Positions 8,894-17,054 of a stretch of DNA of 64,000 nt are shown here, piece by piece. The position numbers were made by a program, and so were the translations under genes. The DNA is taken from positions 1 through 64,000 of the forward strand of contig NZ_JANKBI010000022.1 in the NCBI RefSeq assembly GCF_024622195.1, read 5' to 3'. The notes below the pieces were generated by a model. The model was not told where the DNA came from. It saw nothing but the letters and a program-made list of their open reading frames with translations, and did no database searches. The stretch is from Murimonas intestini (GTDB taxonomy: Bacteria; Bacillota; Clostridia; Lachnospirales; Lachnospiraceae). How positions within the stretch are numbered: the first letter of the stretch is position 1; each line of letters starts with the position of its first letter.

Positions 8894-8922
8894 ATTGTAA
8901 CGCAAAAGTCATTACATTTCAA
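8894..8922 (-). promoter_or_regulatory. Toxin-antitoxin promoter with internal inverted repeat
   Basis: TTGAAA (-35, 8917-8922) and TACAAT (-10, 8894-8899) are separated by exactly 17 bp on the minus strand. An inverted repeat TGTAA (8896-8900) / TTACA (8912-8916) fills the spacer and would suit binding by a dimeric ribbon-helix-helix antitoxin. Confidence 0.65.
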
Positions 8923-9012
8923 GTTTAACTTCTAATATAAAAAGCAACTGCAGGCTCATTATTCATTTGTTTATACCTCCCTCAGCAAACCCTCCAAGCA
9001 GCACGGCGTCAT

Positions 9013-9780
9013 TTAAACAGTAGCCATCAGACTGCTGCTGTCAGGATCCAGATATAACACAGCATTTGGATGACGGCGCAGAACAGAGGCCGGACATGTT
9101 TCTGAAACCGGACCATGTACTGTATCATACACGGCAGCGGCTTTTGTCCTTGCCGGAACTATACAGAAAACCTGAGGGGCAGCAACTAAAGCTGGAATCG
9201 TCAGCGTCAATGCAGTTTCAGGTACATCTTCCAGCCTGGAAAAACAGCCGTCGTTTACCTGCTGCTGCCTGCATTTTTCATCCAGTGTCACGATTTTTAC
9301 CAGCGCATCATCATTAAAATCCGCCTCATGGGGATCATTAAAAGCAATATGCCCATTCTCCCCAATTCCCATAATTACAATATCCGCAGGAAATTTTTTT
9401 AGAAGTGCAGCATAGCGCTCTGACTCAGTTTCCGGGTCTGCCGTAGAATTCAAATACTCCACTGAACCAGGCCTTGCTTTATCAAAAAGAGCATCCCGCA
9501 GAAATTTTGCAAACCCCTGGGGCGCTTCAGGGCTGATGCCTACGTATTCATCCATGTGGAAAGCATGGACCTTATCCCAGTCAATTTTGGAGGATATCGA
9601 AAGTGCATCAAGCACCTCACGCTGGGAAGGCGCTGCCGCAAAAATAATATTGCATTCACCGCGCTGAGCGATTACGGAAGAAACGGCCTTTTCTATATCA
9701 CAGGCCGCCCCACATCCCATCTCACTCCTTGAAGGATACATCTTAATGTTCAGAAGATCTTTTTTAATAGTTTTAGTCAT
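9013..9780 (-). CDS. NagB-like sugar-phosphate deaminase/isomerase
   Basis: Protein of 255 residues from the glucosamine-6-phosphate deaminase/6-phosphogluconolactonase family. Conserved blocks are HAFHMDEYVGI (73-82, with Asp77 matching the catalytic Asp72 of E. coli NagB) and MGIGENGHIAFNDP (137-150). In the second block His144 is kept, but the residues matching E. coli Asp141 and Glu148 are Asn142 and Asp149. This pattern marks a NagB-like subgroup whose substrate is not settled, so I do not call it nagB. It follows the AraC-type regulator gene by 48 bp in one operon. It probably deaminates or isomerises an amino-sugar phosphate from the glycan handled by the adjacent GH35/ABC cluster (inference). 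Confidence 0.82.
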   Translation of the reverse strand: MTKTIKKDLLNIKMYPSRSEMGCGAACDIEKAVSSVIAQRGECNIIFAAAPSQREVLDALSISSKIDWDKVHAFHMDEYVGISPEAPQGFAKFLRDALFDKARPGSVEYLNSTADPETESERYAALLKKFPADIVIMGIGENGHIAFNDPHEADFNDDALVKIVTLDEKCRQQQVNDGCFSRLEDVPETALTLTIPALVAAPQVFCIVPARTKAAAVYDTVHGPVSETCPASVLRRHPNAVLYLDPDSSSLMATV

Positions 9781-9828
9781 AAAAATATTCCTGCTTTCTT
9801 TAATTTATGTAATATACTTAATAAATCC

Positions 9829-10707
9829 CTATTTATTAAATTCCTTGCGAAACTGCTGCGGTGTCATCTGGTTGCTTTCCTTAAAACGCTGAATAAAATG
9901 GCTCGTGGAGATATAGCCTACTTCCATTGCTATTTCCGTAATGTTCATTCCTGTGGTAGTAAGTAATATCTTGGATTTTGTGAGACGTACCTCGTTCACA
10001 TACCCTGGGAAGGTTTTACCTGTATGTGCAATAAAGAATTTTGAAAATGAATGATAACTCATGTTGCACTGGCTCGCAATCGTTTCCATCTTGATTTTAT
10101 TCATATATTCCTGATCCACAAAAGTAAATATTTTTTGCAGCAGATCCATGGAATAAATATCATTGATACTGGTAAGATCCTTTTCTTCATCCTGTGCCTT
10201 CCAGCTGCGTAAGAACCAGAGTGAAAGCTGGCAAAGGAACAGCCTGATGGCAATATCTGAACAGAATTCAGGATTTTCATATTCTTCCAGCATATCCTCT
10301 ATCAGCGAAGATATACGGCTTTCCACCAGAGTATTTCGTGTAAACAGACGCTGTCCAAGACGGCCGGAAATTGTAAATGAAAACAAAAACTTATTATCCG
10401 AGGCAGACTGACTGGCCGAATATAACAGCTCCTGGTCATACGCAATCTCCCAAAATGCAGCATCATCTTTTGATGAAGATGTGATCATATGCAGTTCCTC
10501 CGCCAAAACAACAAACAAATCCCCCGTGCCTACTATACAGGAATTGCCATTGACATCAATCTGAAGCTGTCCGCGGAGAACATACAATACCTTAATGCAG
10601 CTTTGCTGCTGCGGAACATCAAACAAGCCCCGGCCGTGCTGACACAGGACTATTTCATAACGTACCCCCGAACTTTTACCTACATTTTCTGGAATGAGTC
10701 TGCTCAT
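9829..10707 (-). CDS. AraC-family transcriptional regulator
   Basis: Regulator of 292 residues with an N-terminal cupin-like sugar-sensing domain (KVLYVLRGQLQIDVNGNSCIVGTGDLFVV, about 40-68) and a C-terminal double helix-turn-helix (about 190-290). The HTH part has MSYHSFSKFFIAHTGKTFPGYVNEVRL and ITEIAMEVGYISTSHFIQRFKESNQMTPQQFRKEF, the AraC signature. GAGGA precedes the ATG. It is first gene of a two-gene operon with the NagB-like protein, and probably controls the GH35/oxidoreductase/ABC genes downstream, whose promoters have good -10 but poor -35 boxes. Confidence 0.93.
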   Translation of the reverse strand: MSRLIPENVGKSSGVRYEIVLCQHGRGLFDVPQQQSCIKVLYVLRGQLQIDVNGNSCIVGTGDLFVVLAEELHMITSSSKDDAAFWEIAYDQELLYSASQSASDNKFLFSFTISGRLGQRLFTRNTLVESRISSLIEDMLEEYENPEFCSDIAIRLFLCQLSLWFLRSWKAQDEEKDLTSINDIYSMDLLQKIFTFVDQEYMNKIKMETIASQCNMSYHSFSKFFIAHTGKTFPGYVNEVRLTKSKILLTTTGMNITEIAMEVGYISTSHFIQRFKESNQMTPQQFRKEFNK

Positions 10708-10778
10708 ATGTATTTCCTCATATTCTATAAACCTTATCTTTGCAGAACTGCTCTCTCTGTTTTATTTCCGCGAAATTT

Positions 10779-10875
10779 TATACACCTCCGTGCATCCCAC
10801 GATAATGTATACACTCCGTGCATCCCATAATTCAGATCCTTACGGATAGGCGTGCTTCGCACGATAATGTATAAA
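10779..10875. repeat. Degenerate short tandem repeat upstream of AraC gene
   Basis: On the minus strand the unit TATACATTATCGTG occurs twice, followed each time by a GCACG-containing stretch. TGGGATGCACGGAG also occurs twice about 29 bp apart. One unit contains the hairpin CGTGC-TTC-GCACG (10851-10863). No coding sense; the AraC promoter would have to lie in or near this repeat. Confidence 0.6.
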
Positions 10876-10881
10876 ATATCG

Positions 10882-10948
10882 TAACTATTCAGCAGGTCTG
10901 TGCATTTACTGCACAGACCGTGAGAAAATGATTCAAGAGTGCAAAAAT
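10882..10948 (+). repeat. Dispersed 67-bp hairpin repeat, copy 1
   Basis: 67-bp sequence matching, with four mismatches, the reverse complement of 23969-24035. Its core is a perfect 10-bp stem, GGTCTGTGCA / TGCACAGACC (10895-10919) with a 5-nt loop. A second inverted repeat GTAACTG/CAGTTAC follows at 10985-11011 in this copy only. It looks like a small non-autonomous dispersed element. Confidence 0.8.
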
Positions 10949-11275
10949 CCCATCGCCAAAGGCGATTTTAAATGGATTTTGCAGGTAACTGTGAAAGTAC
11001 TGAGCAGTTACAAAATATCTATAATCTTTATACTTAAATCATTATAGCAAGAAAAATGCTTTTTGCAACTTCAAAAAAACAAGGTAATTTTTGTCATAAA
11101 TTTATATAGAGCGCAAAAAAGGCTTAAAACCGCTGTTTTTTGGCATTCAGAAGAATCCGCGGCAAATAGTCCGCTAAAAAGTGATATAATTATACGAAAG
11201 AGTGATATTTATCCATACCCTATAAATAGCTCTTTTCTCTTGTATTGACGCCCGAACTTGGAACTTTATCTGATT
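10949..11275. other. Non-coding A/T-rich stretch
   Basis: No gene with a ribosome site and plausible protein was found. Besides the GTAACTG/CAGTTAC inverted repeat at 10985-11011, I see nothing recognisable. Confidence 0.5.
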
Positions 11276-11324
11276 AAAAATCGGGATGAAAGCTTTTTAA
11301 AAAATGACTTTCATCCCGATTTTT
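11276..11324. terminator. Terminator of mfd
   Basis: Perfect 17-bp stem, AAAAATCGGGATGAAAG (11276-11292) with CTTTCATCCCGATTTTT (11308-11324), with U-rich ends on both strands. It follows the mfd stop by about 25 bp on the minus strand. Confidence 0.9.
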
Positions 11325-11349
11325 GGGCAAAGATATGAAATTGATCCAT

Positions 11350-14300
11350 TCACACGCTCTTCACCAGCGCAATTTCCTCCACCAGCTCCCTGACCACCTG
11401 CAGTATATCATCATTGTCTTTCAGGCTCTTGCGTGGTTTTTTGTATTCAAAGTAAGGATTTGTATCTACTTTGAAATTAAGCTGGTTCTTGTTATTATTC
11501 TTGTACTTCTCTACCAGATGTTCGATTTTAGCCGGGTCTGCTTTGGCACGCTCAAACATGGTGAACCTGATAGAGTCACCCTTCTGGGATATCTCAGTAA
11601 TATACGCTTTGTGGGCCATGGCCTTCAGATTTGCGATAGCCAGAAGGTTCTGTACTGATTTAGGCGGTTCTCCAAAACGGTCCATCAGCTCCTCCATCAT
11701 ATCATCATACTCTTCCTCGCTCTCGATACCGGCCACACGCTTATAAATATCCAGCTTCTGGGACTCACTGCGGATATATTTTTCAGAGATAAAGGCATCG
11801 ATATCCAGATCGATGGAAGTGCCGTATTCTTCCTCCGGCTCTGCCTCCCCCTTCAATTCCTTGACAGATTCATTGAGCATCTTACAGTACAGGTCATATC
11901 CCACTGCTTCCATATGGCCGTGCTGCTCTTCTCCCAGCAGGTTCCCCGCGCCTCTGATCTCAAGATCTCTCATGGCTATTTTAAAGCCGCTTCCCAGATC
12001 AGTAAATTCCCTGATGGCATGAAGCCTCTTTTCTGCAATCTCCTTCAGCATCTTGTTGCGCCTGTACATCAGAAAGGCATATGCCGTCCTGTTTGAACGG
12101 CCGACTCTTCCCCTTAACTGGTACAGCTGTGAAAGCCCAAGACTGTCGGCGTCGTGGATGATCATGGTATTCACGTTGGAGATGTCCAGTCCTGTCTCAA
12201 TGATGGTTGTGGATACAAGCACATCTATCTCTCCGTTGATAAAATCATACATGATGCGCTCCAGCTCTCTTTCCTTCATCTGCCCATGGGCAAATGCCAC
12301 ATTTGCCTCCGGCACCAGCTTTGCCACTGTATTTGTCATCTCCACGATGGTGTTAACTCTGTTATATACATAATATACCTGGCCGCCTCTTGCCAGTTCA
12401 CGGCTTATGGCCTCTCTGACCATCTCCTCATTGTATTCCATGACATATGTCTGGATAGGCTGGCGCTCCTGGGGCGCCTCTTCCAGTACACTCATATCAC
12501 GTATGCCCACAAGGCTCATATGCAGGGTTCTGGGGATCGGCGTAGCTGTCAGAGTGAGCACATCCACATTTTCTTTCAGCTTCTTTATCCTCTCTTTATG
12601 AGTGACGCCAAAGCGCTGCTCCTCATCCACGATCAAAAGCCCCAGGTCCTTAAATTCCACATCCTTAGACAGCACCCTGTGTGTTCCGATAAGGATATCC
12701 ACCAGGCCTTTCTTCAGATCCTGAAGCGTCTTTTTCTGTTCCGCTGCGGTCCTGAACCGGCACATCAGGTCTACCCTGATGGGAAAATCTTTCATACGCT
12801 GAACAAAGGTATTGTAATGCTGCTGTGCCAGTATGGTAGTGGGTACCAGGAAAACCACCTGTTTCCCATCCTGGGCTGCCTTAAATGCAGCACGGATAGC
12901 CACCTCGGTCTTGCCGTATCCCACGTCACCGCAGACAAGACGGTCCATGATCTTGCGGCTTTCCATATCTTTCTTGGTGGACTCTATTGCAAGCACCTGG
13001 TCATCCGTCTCTTCATAGGGAAACATCTCCTCAAATTCCCTCTGCCACACAGTGTCCTCACTGAACTGGAACCCCTCACTTTTCTGCCGGACTGCATAGA
13101 GGCGCACCAGATCTCTGGCCACATCCCTTACAGCGCTCCTCACCCTTGTCTTTGTCTTGTTCCACTCCTGGGATCCCAGCTTATTCAGTTTTGGCTTTTT
13201 TGCCTGGGAATCTGCATATTTCTGGATCACGTCCAGCTGTGTCGCCAGGATATAGAGGTTGCTGCCGCCTGCATACTCTATCTTCATATAATCCTTGGTG
13301 ACTTTGTCCACCTCTATCTTTTCTATGCCTTTGTAGACGCCCAGGCCGTGGTTTTCATGCACCACATAGTCACCCACAGCCAGCTCCGAAAAGCTCTGGA
13401 TCTTCTTCCCCTCATACACCTTTCGCTTTTTCTTTTTCTTTTCCTTGCCGAAGATATCACTCTCCGAGATGACAACAAACTTAATAAGGGGATATTCATA
13501 TCCCTTTCTGGCATTTCCATAGGCTGCAAGGATCTCTCCTGGCTGAACCACTCTCTCCATATCATCTGTATAGAAACTGTTCAGCTCATACTCACGCAGA
13601 TCCTCAGCAAGCCGTTTTGCCCTGGTCCTGGAACCTGAGAGCAGGATAACCTGGTATCCTTCCTTTTTAAATCTTTTCAGGTCTTTAACCAGCAGTTCAA
13701 AGCTGTTGTTATAAGGATTTACGGATTTAACGAAAATGCTGTACCTATCCGTGATCCTGAAACTGCCCTTGGCAGCCTCCAGAGTGCACAGCCCCATACA
13801 CCTCATGGCATTCAGTCTTCCCGTCACTTCCTGGCTGCTGTAGAGGATACCCGTCTGTCCGGGCAGGACATATCCCTTCTCCAGCCTGTTCATCATGCTT
13901 TCCCTGAACTCCTGCTCAATCGCATCCCCCTCCTGAGAGATTCTGTTGGGTTCATCCAGTACAACAAGAGTGTCTCTGTCTGTAAAGTAATCCAGAAAAG
14001 ATACTGTCTTGTCATAAAAATAGTCTACATAGCTGTCAAGCCCTGCGCCTACCCCATACTCTTCCAGCTTTTCTCTGCATTCCTCAAGAAGCTCTGACAG
14101 ATGATGTGCCTCTTCAGTTTTGTTCTCATCCCTCAACTGTCTGCGGAGCTTTTTGACTTCTTTTTCCATTTTCAGGATACCGGCTTCTGCCCGCTGCTTA
14201 TCCACAATAACTTCTGCTGCCGGATAGACAGTTATTGCATCCAGATTCTCTATAGACCGCTGGCTCTCCACATCAAAGCTTCTTATAGAATCAACTTCAT

Positions 14301-14898
14301 CCCCCCACAGTTCGATCCTCACAGGATTCTCTTCTGTCAGAGGATATATATCTATGATCCCTCCGCGTACTGCAAACTGTCCGCTGCCTTCCACCTGGCC
14401 CACACGTTCATATCCCATCTCAACCAGCTGCTTTTTCATCTTCTCCACATCCACAGAGCTGGCAGCGTCCAGCCTGAAGATATATTTTTTCCAGTCAGAC
14501 AGGGGGACCAGATGGTCCATGCAGCCTCCCATAGTGGTAATGATGGTTACTTCTTCCTCTTCCAGAAGCGCTTTTAGCGCCGAGATCCTTGTCTGTACCA
14601 GCAGGTTGCTGTGGATATCGGCGCTGTAAAATATAAGATCCTTAGACGGATATAAAAGGACCTTCTTATCAAAAAATCTATAATCTTCATATAGTTCTTT
14701 TGCACGGAGCTCACTGTAGGTGACAATGACCTTGCAGGAGTATGCCTCACCCGCACAATAGATAAAATGAGATTTCGAAGAATCAATGCAGCCGGTAACC
14801 TCTACCATGCCTTTTGTCTTTGACAGGCTCCGTGTTATCTGCTCAAATTCCCCCAGGTTGCTGATTGGCTGTGTAAAGGCCTTCATCATACCCTCCAT
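11350..14898 (-). CDS. mfd: Transcription-repair coupling factor Mfd
   Basis: Full-length Mfd, up to 1182 residues, which strips stalled RNA polymerase from DNA lesions and recruits UvrA. In order: a UvrB-like N-terminal module (residues about 1-350), the CarD-like RNA-polymerase-interaction domain (LAVGDYVVHENHGLGVYKGIEKI, about 515-540), the helicase motor with Walker A GDVGYGKTE near residue 660, DEEQRFG (motif II), TATPIPRT (motif III) and QLRGRVGRSNRTAYAF (motif VI), then the C-terminal TRCF domain. The ATG at 14898 overlaps the pth end region. A second start four codons in, at 14886, has GGAGGG just before it and gives the common MKAF N-terminus, so it may be the true start. It is translationally coupled to pth. 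Confidence 0.97.
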   Translation of the reverse strand: MEGMMKAFTQPISNLGEFEQITRSLSKTKGMVEVTGCIDSSKSHFIYCAGEAYSCKVIVTYSELRAKELYEDYRFFDKKVLLYPSKDLIFYSADIHSNLLVQTRISALKALLEEEEVTIITTMGGCMDHLVPLSDWKKYIFRLDAASSVDVEKMKKQLVEMGYERVGQVEGSGQFAVRGGIIDIYPLTEENPVRIELWGDEVDSIRSFDVESQRSIENLDAITVYPAAEVIVDKQRAEAGILKMEKEVKKLRRQLRDENKTEEAHHLSELLEECREKLEEYGVGAGLDSYVDYFYDKTVSFLDYFTDRDTLVVLDEPNRISQEGDAIEQEFRESMMNRLEKGYVLPGQTGILYSSQEVTGRLNAMRCMGLCTLEAAKGSFRITDRYSIFVKSVNPYNNSFELLVKDLKRFKKEGYQVILLSGSRTRAKRLAEDLREYELNSFYTDDMERVVQPGEILAAYGNARKGYEYPLIKFVVISESDIFGKEKKKKKRKVYEGKKIQSFSELAVGDYVVHENHGLGVYKGIEKIEVDKVTKDYMKIEYAGGSNLYILATQLDVIQKYADSQAKKPKLNKLGSQEWNKTKTRVRSAVRDVARDLVRLYAVRQKSEGFQFSEDTVWQREFEEMFPYEETDDQVLAIESTKKDMESRKIMDRLVCGDVGYGKTEVAIRAAFKAAQDGKQVVFLVPTTILAQQHYNTFVQRMKDFPIRVDLMCRFRTAAEQKKTLQDLKKGLVDILIGTHRVLSKDVEFKDLGLLIVDEEQRFGVTHKERIKKLKENVDVLTLTATPIPRTLHMSLVGIRDMSVLEEAPQERQPIQTYVMEYNEEMVREAISRELARGGQVYYVYNRVNTIVEMTNTVAKLVPEANVAFAHGQMKERELERIMYDFINGEIDVLVSTTIIETGLDISNVNTMIIHDADSLGLSQLYQLRGRVGRSNRTAYAFLMYRRNKMLKEIAEKRLHAIREFTDLGSGFKIAMRDLEIRGAGNLLGEEQHGHMEAVGYDLYCKMLNESVKELKGEAEPEEEYGTSIDLDIDAFISEKYIRSESQKLDIYKRVAGIESEEEYDDMMEELMDRFGEPPKSVQNLLAIANLKAMAHKAYITEISQKGDSIRFTMFERAKADPAKIEHLVEKYKNNNKNQLNFKVDTNPYFEYKKPRKSLKDNDDILQVVRELVEEIALVKSV

Positions 14899-14899
14899 T

Positions 14900-15469
14900 T
14901 CAGGCTTTCTTATTAAAGCTGTTCATAGCAGCATCCATGCCGTCTGTCATAATAGACACGACAGCCCCGGCTGCCCTCTCTAATGCATCCGCAAAGGCCT
15001 CCCTCTGAGACTTTGGAAAACGCCCCAGCACATAATCTGCCAGATCGAATCCGGGCGGCTTTTCTCCCACCCCTATCTTTACTCTTTTAAACTCCTGATG
15101 TCCCAGATGGGCAATTATACTTTTGATGCCATTATGCCCTCCGGCGCTTCCCTTACCCCTGAGGCGCAGCTGTCCCGGCTCCAGGCTGATATCATCATAC
15201 AGGACGATCAGTTCGTCCTTCTCATCTATCTTATAAAAATCCACAAGCTCTCTTACACTCTCCCCGCTCAGGTTCATAAAAGTGAGCGGTTTGGCCAGGA
15301 CCACCTTCTGTCCCTCTATTATCCCTTTTCCATACAATGCCTTGAATTTCTTCGTATCAACATCAATATTATATTTATCTGCAAGCAGGTCAACAGCATC
15401 AAAGCCTGCGTTATGCCTGGTATGCTCATACTGTCTGCCCGGATTCCCAAGCCCTACGATCACGTACAC
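14900..15469 (-). CDS. pth: Peptidyl-tRNA hydrolase
   Basis: Releases tRNA from stalled peptidyl-tRNA, 189 residues, the usual length. The motifs are complete: VGLGNPGRQYEHTRHNAGF (residues 5-23, with the catalytic His), KPLTFMNLSGESV (60-72) and VLYDDISLEPGQLRLRGKGSAGGHNGIKSI. The start is GTG at 15469 with AAGGA upstream. The stop lies next to the mfd start, so pth and mfd form a coupled pair, an arrangement common in Firmicutes. Both are separated from spoVG by a terminator and a promoter candidate. Confidence 0.97.
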   Translation of the reverse strand: MYVIVGLGNPGRQYEHTRHNAGFDAVDLLADKYNIDVDTKKFKALYGKGIIEGQKVVLAKPLTFMNLSGESVRELVDFYKIDEKDELIVLYDDISLEPGQLRLRGKGSAGGHNGIKSIIAHLGHQEFKRVKIGVGEKPPGFDLADYVLGRFPKSQREAFADALERAAGAVVSIMTDGMDAAMNSFNKKA

Positions 15470-15514
15470 ATCATCACATCCTTATTCTATTTTACAAATT
15501 TCAAATGATATTCT

Positions 15515-15544
15515 ACAGTAAATATCCTGAAATGTCCATGTCAA
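15515..15544 (-). promoter_or_regulatory. Candidate pth-mfd promoter
   Basis: TTGACA (15539-15544) and TACTGT (15515-15520) on the minus strand with an 18-bp spacer, just after the spoVG terminator. The -10 is poor, so confidence is modest. Confidence 0.4.
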
Positions 15545-15548
15545 ATTG

Positions 15549-15578
15549 AAAGACCGCTGCAAACGCAGCGGCCTTTCA
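15549..15578 (-). terminator. Terminator of spoVG
   Basis: Stem of about 12 bp with one wobble: GAAAG-CCGCTGC pairing with GCAGCGG-CTTTC around a 4-nt loop. It is 38 bp beyond the spoVG stop. Confidence 0.8.
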
Positions 15579-15616
15579 TCTTAAGTTTATATGCAGCGTA
15601 ATCAGAAACCCCCGAC

Positions 15617-15895
15617 TTATTCCTGTGCTTCCTCTTCCTGCGCTGCTGCAACTTCATACTGTTTAAGGATAATTTCCTGTATCTTCTCACGTGTCTGTGA
15701 GTTAATAGGATGTGCTATATCCCTGTATTCTCCGTCTGATGCCTTCCTGCTCGGCATCGCAATAAATAATCCTTTCTCACCTTCAATTACTTTGATATCG
15801 TGAACCACAAACTCGTCATCAATTGTAATAGAAACAACGGCCTTCATCTTTCCTTCTTTTGCAACTTTGCGTACTCTTACGTCAGTTATATTCAT
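15617..15895 (-). CDS. spoVG: Septation/sporulation regulator SpoVG
   Basis: Small nucleic-acid-binding protein of 92 residues that tunes septation, sporulation and gene expression in Firmicutes. It starts MNITDVRVRKVAKEGKMKAVVSITID, with the conserved FVVHDIKVIEGEKGLFIAMPSRK core and YRDIAHPINSQTREKIQ. The C-terminus ends in an acidic tail (AAAQEEEAQE) in place of the shorter B. subtilis ending. It follows glgD by 40 bp and ends at its own terminator, so glgC-glgD-spoVG may be transcribed together. That would link glycogen synthesis and a sporulation factor. Confidence 0.97.
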   Translation of the reverse strand: MNITDVRVRKVAKEGKMKAVVSITIDDEFVVHDIKVIEGEKGLFIAMPSRKASDGEYRDIAHPINSQTREKIQEIILKQYEVAAAQEEEAQE

Positions 15896-15935
15896 AGCTC
15901 ATGTGCCCCTTTCCCTGTATTGTCATCATTTTCCG

Positions 15936-17054
15936 TTATAGCACGTAACGCTCATTTTTTTCTATAACAATCTTTATTCCGTCTTCCCCGACGTGGTATG
16001 AATTTGCCCGTATTGTATCACGGCTCTCAACGATACAGTTCTCGATATGGGTATTGTCTCCCAGGTATACATCATTTAAAATGATGGAATTCTTGATCAC
16101 ACAGTTTTCTCCCACAAAAACTTTCTTAAACAGCACGGAATTTTCCACATATCCGTTCAGGATACATCCGCTTGATACAAGGCTGTTCTTCACTTCACAT
16201 CCAGGATTATATTTTGCCGGCGGCAGGTCGTCCACCTTGGAATATACATCAGGATACTGACGGAAGAAATAGTCTCTTACTTCCGGTTTCAGGAAATCCA
16301 TGTTCGTCTTATAATAAGACTCAACTGTAGCGATATTGCTCCAGTAGTTTTTCATCTTATATCCGTAGATCCTCTTCAGGTTTTTATAACGGATAAGGAT
16401 ATCTTTTACGAAATCATGACGGTCTTCCTGTGCACAGCGTTCAATCAGCTCGATCAACTGTCTTCTTCGGATGACATAGACACCTGTGGACACCGTGTTA
16501 TAGGCGGACACCATAGGTTTCTCCTCAAATTCTTCTATCCTGGAGTCCTCATTCATTTTCAGAACACCGAACCTGGTCACGTCCTCGCCCGGCTCAATAT
16601 CCTTGCAGACAACTGTGATATCCGCTTTTTTCTCAATATGGTACTCAAGTACCTTATTGTAATCCAGCTTGTACACACCGTCCCCGGATGCAATGATCAC
16701 ATACGGTTCATGGCATTTTTTGAGGAAATCCAGATTCTGATAGATGGCATCTGCCGTGCCTCTGTACCAGAAGCTGTTGTCAGCGGTAATGGTAGGTGTA
16801 AATACGAACAGGCCTCCCTGTTTTCTTCCGAAATCCCACCATTTTGAGGAGCTTAAATGCTCGTTTAAAGAACGTGCATTATACTGTGTCAGCACCGCTA
16901 CCTTCTGTATGGAAGAATTGGACATATTACTCAGCGCAAAGTCGATACTTCTGTAACTGCCCGCTATTGGCATGGCCGCAATGGCCCTTTTATTTGAAAG
17001 TTCTCTCATACGGTGGTTATTTCCACCTGCTAAAATGATTCCTACCGCTCTCAT
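15936..17054 (-). CDS. glgD: GlgD, regulatory-type ADP-glucose pyrophosphorylase subunit
   Basis: Paralogue of GlgC, 372 residues, that joins it in a hetero-oligomer for glycogen synthesis. A nucleotidyltransferase domain (1-240) is followed by a left-handed beta-helix. Compared with GlgC the active-site loop is altered: LAGGNNHRMRELSNKRAIAAMP stands where GlgC reads LAGGQGSRLGVLTEKVAKPA, with a glycine, the leucine and the key lysine position changed. This is the expected non-catalytic GlgD pattern in Firmicutes. Its start overlaps the glgC stop by 4 bp, so the two subunits are translationally coupled. Confidence 0.95.
   Translation of the reverse strand: MRAVGIILAGGNNHRMRELSNKRAIAAMPIAGSYRSIDFALSNMSNSSIQKVAVLTQYNARSLNEHLSSSKWWDFGRKQGGLFVFTPTITADNSFWYRGTADAIYQNLDFLKKCHEPYVIIASGDGVYKLDYNKVLEYHIEKKADITVVCKDIEPGEDVTRFGVLKMNEDSRIEEFEEKPMVSAYNTVSTGVYVIRRRQLIELIERCAQEDRHDFVKDILIRYKNLKRIYGYKMKNYWSNIATVESYYKTNMDFLKPEVRDYFFRQYPDVYSKVDDLPPAKYNPGCEVKNSLVSSGCILNGYVENSVLFKKVFVGENCVIKNSIILNDVYLGDNTHIENCIVESRDTIRANSYHVGEDGIKIVIEKNERYVL

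Noticed and set aside
11063..11248. Small plus-strand gene between the AraC gene and mfd
   Set aside because: No ribosome site, no family resemblance and ordinary intergenic composition.
12154..13638. A 494-codon open frame on the plus strand opposite mfd
   Set aside because: It is fully antisense to well-conserved mfd motifs, rich in His, Leu and Cys in the pattern of a reverse-strand shadow, and resembles no family I know.
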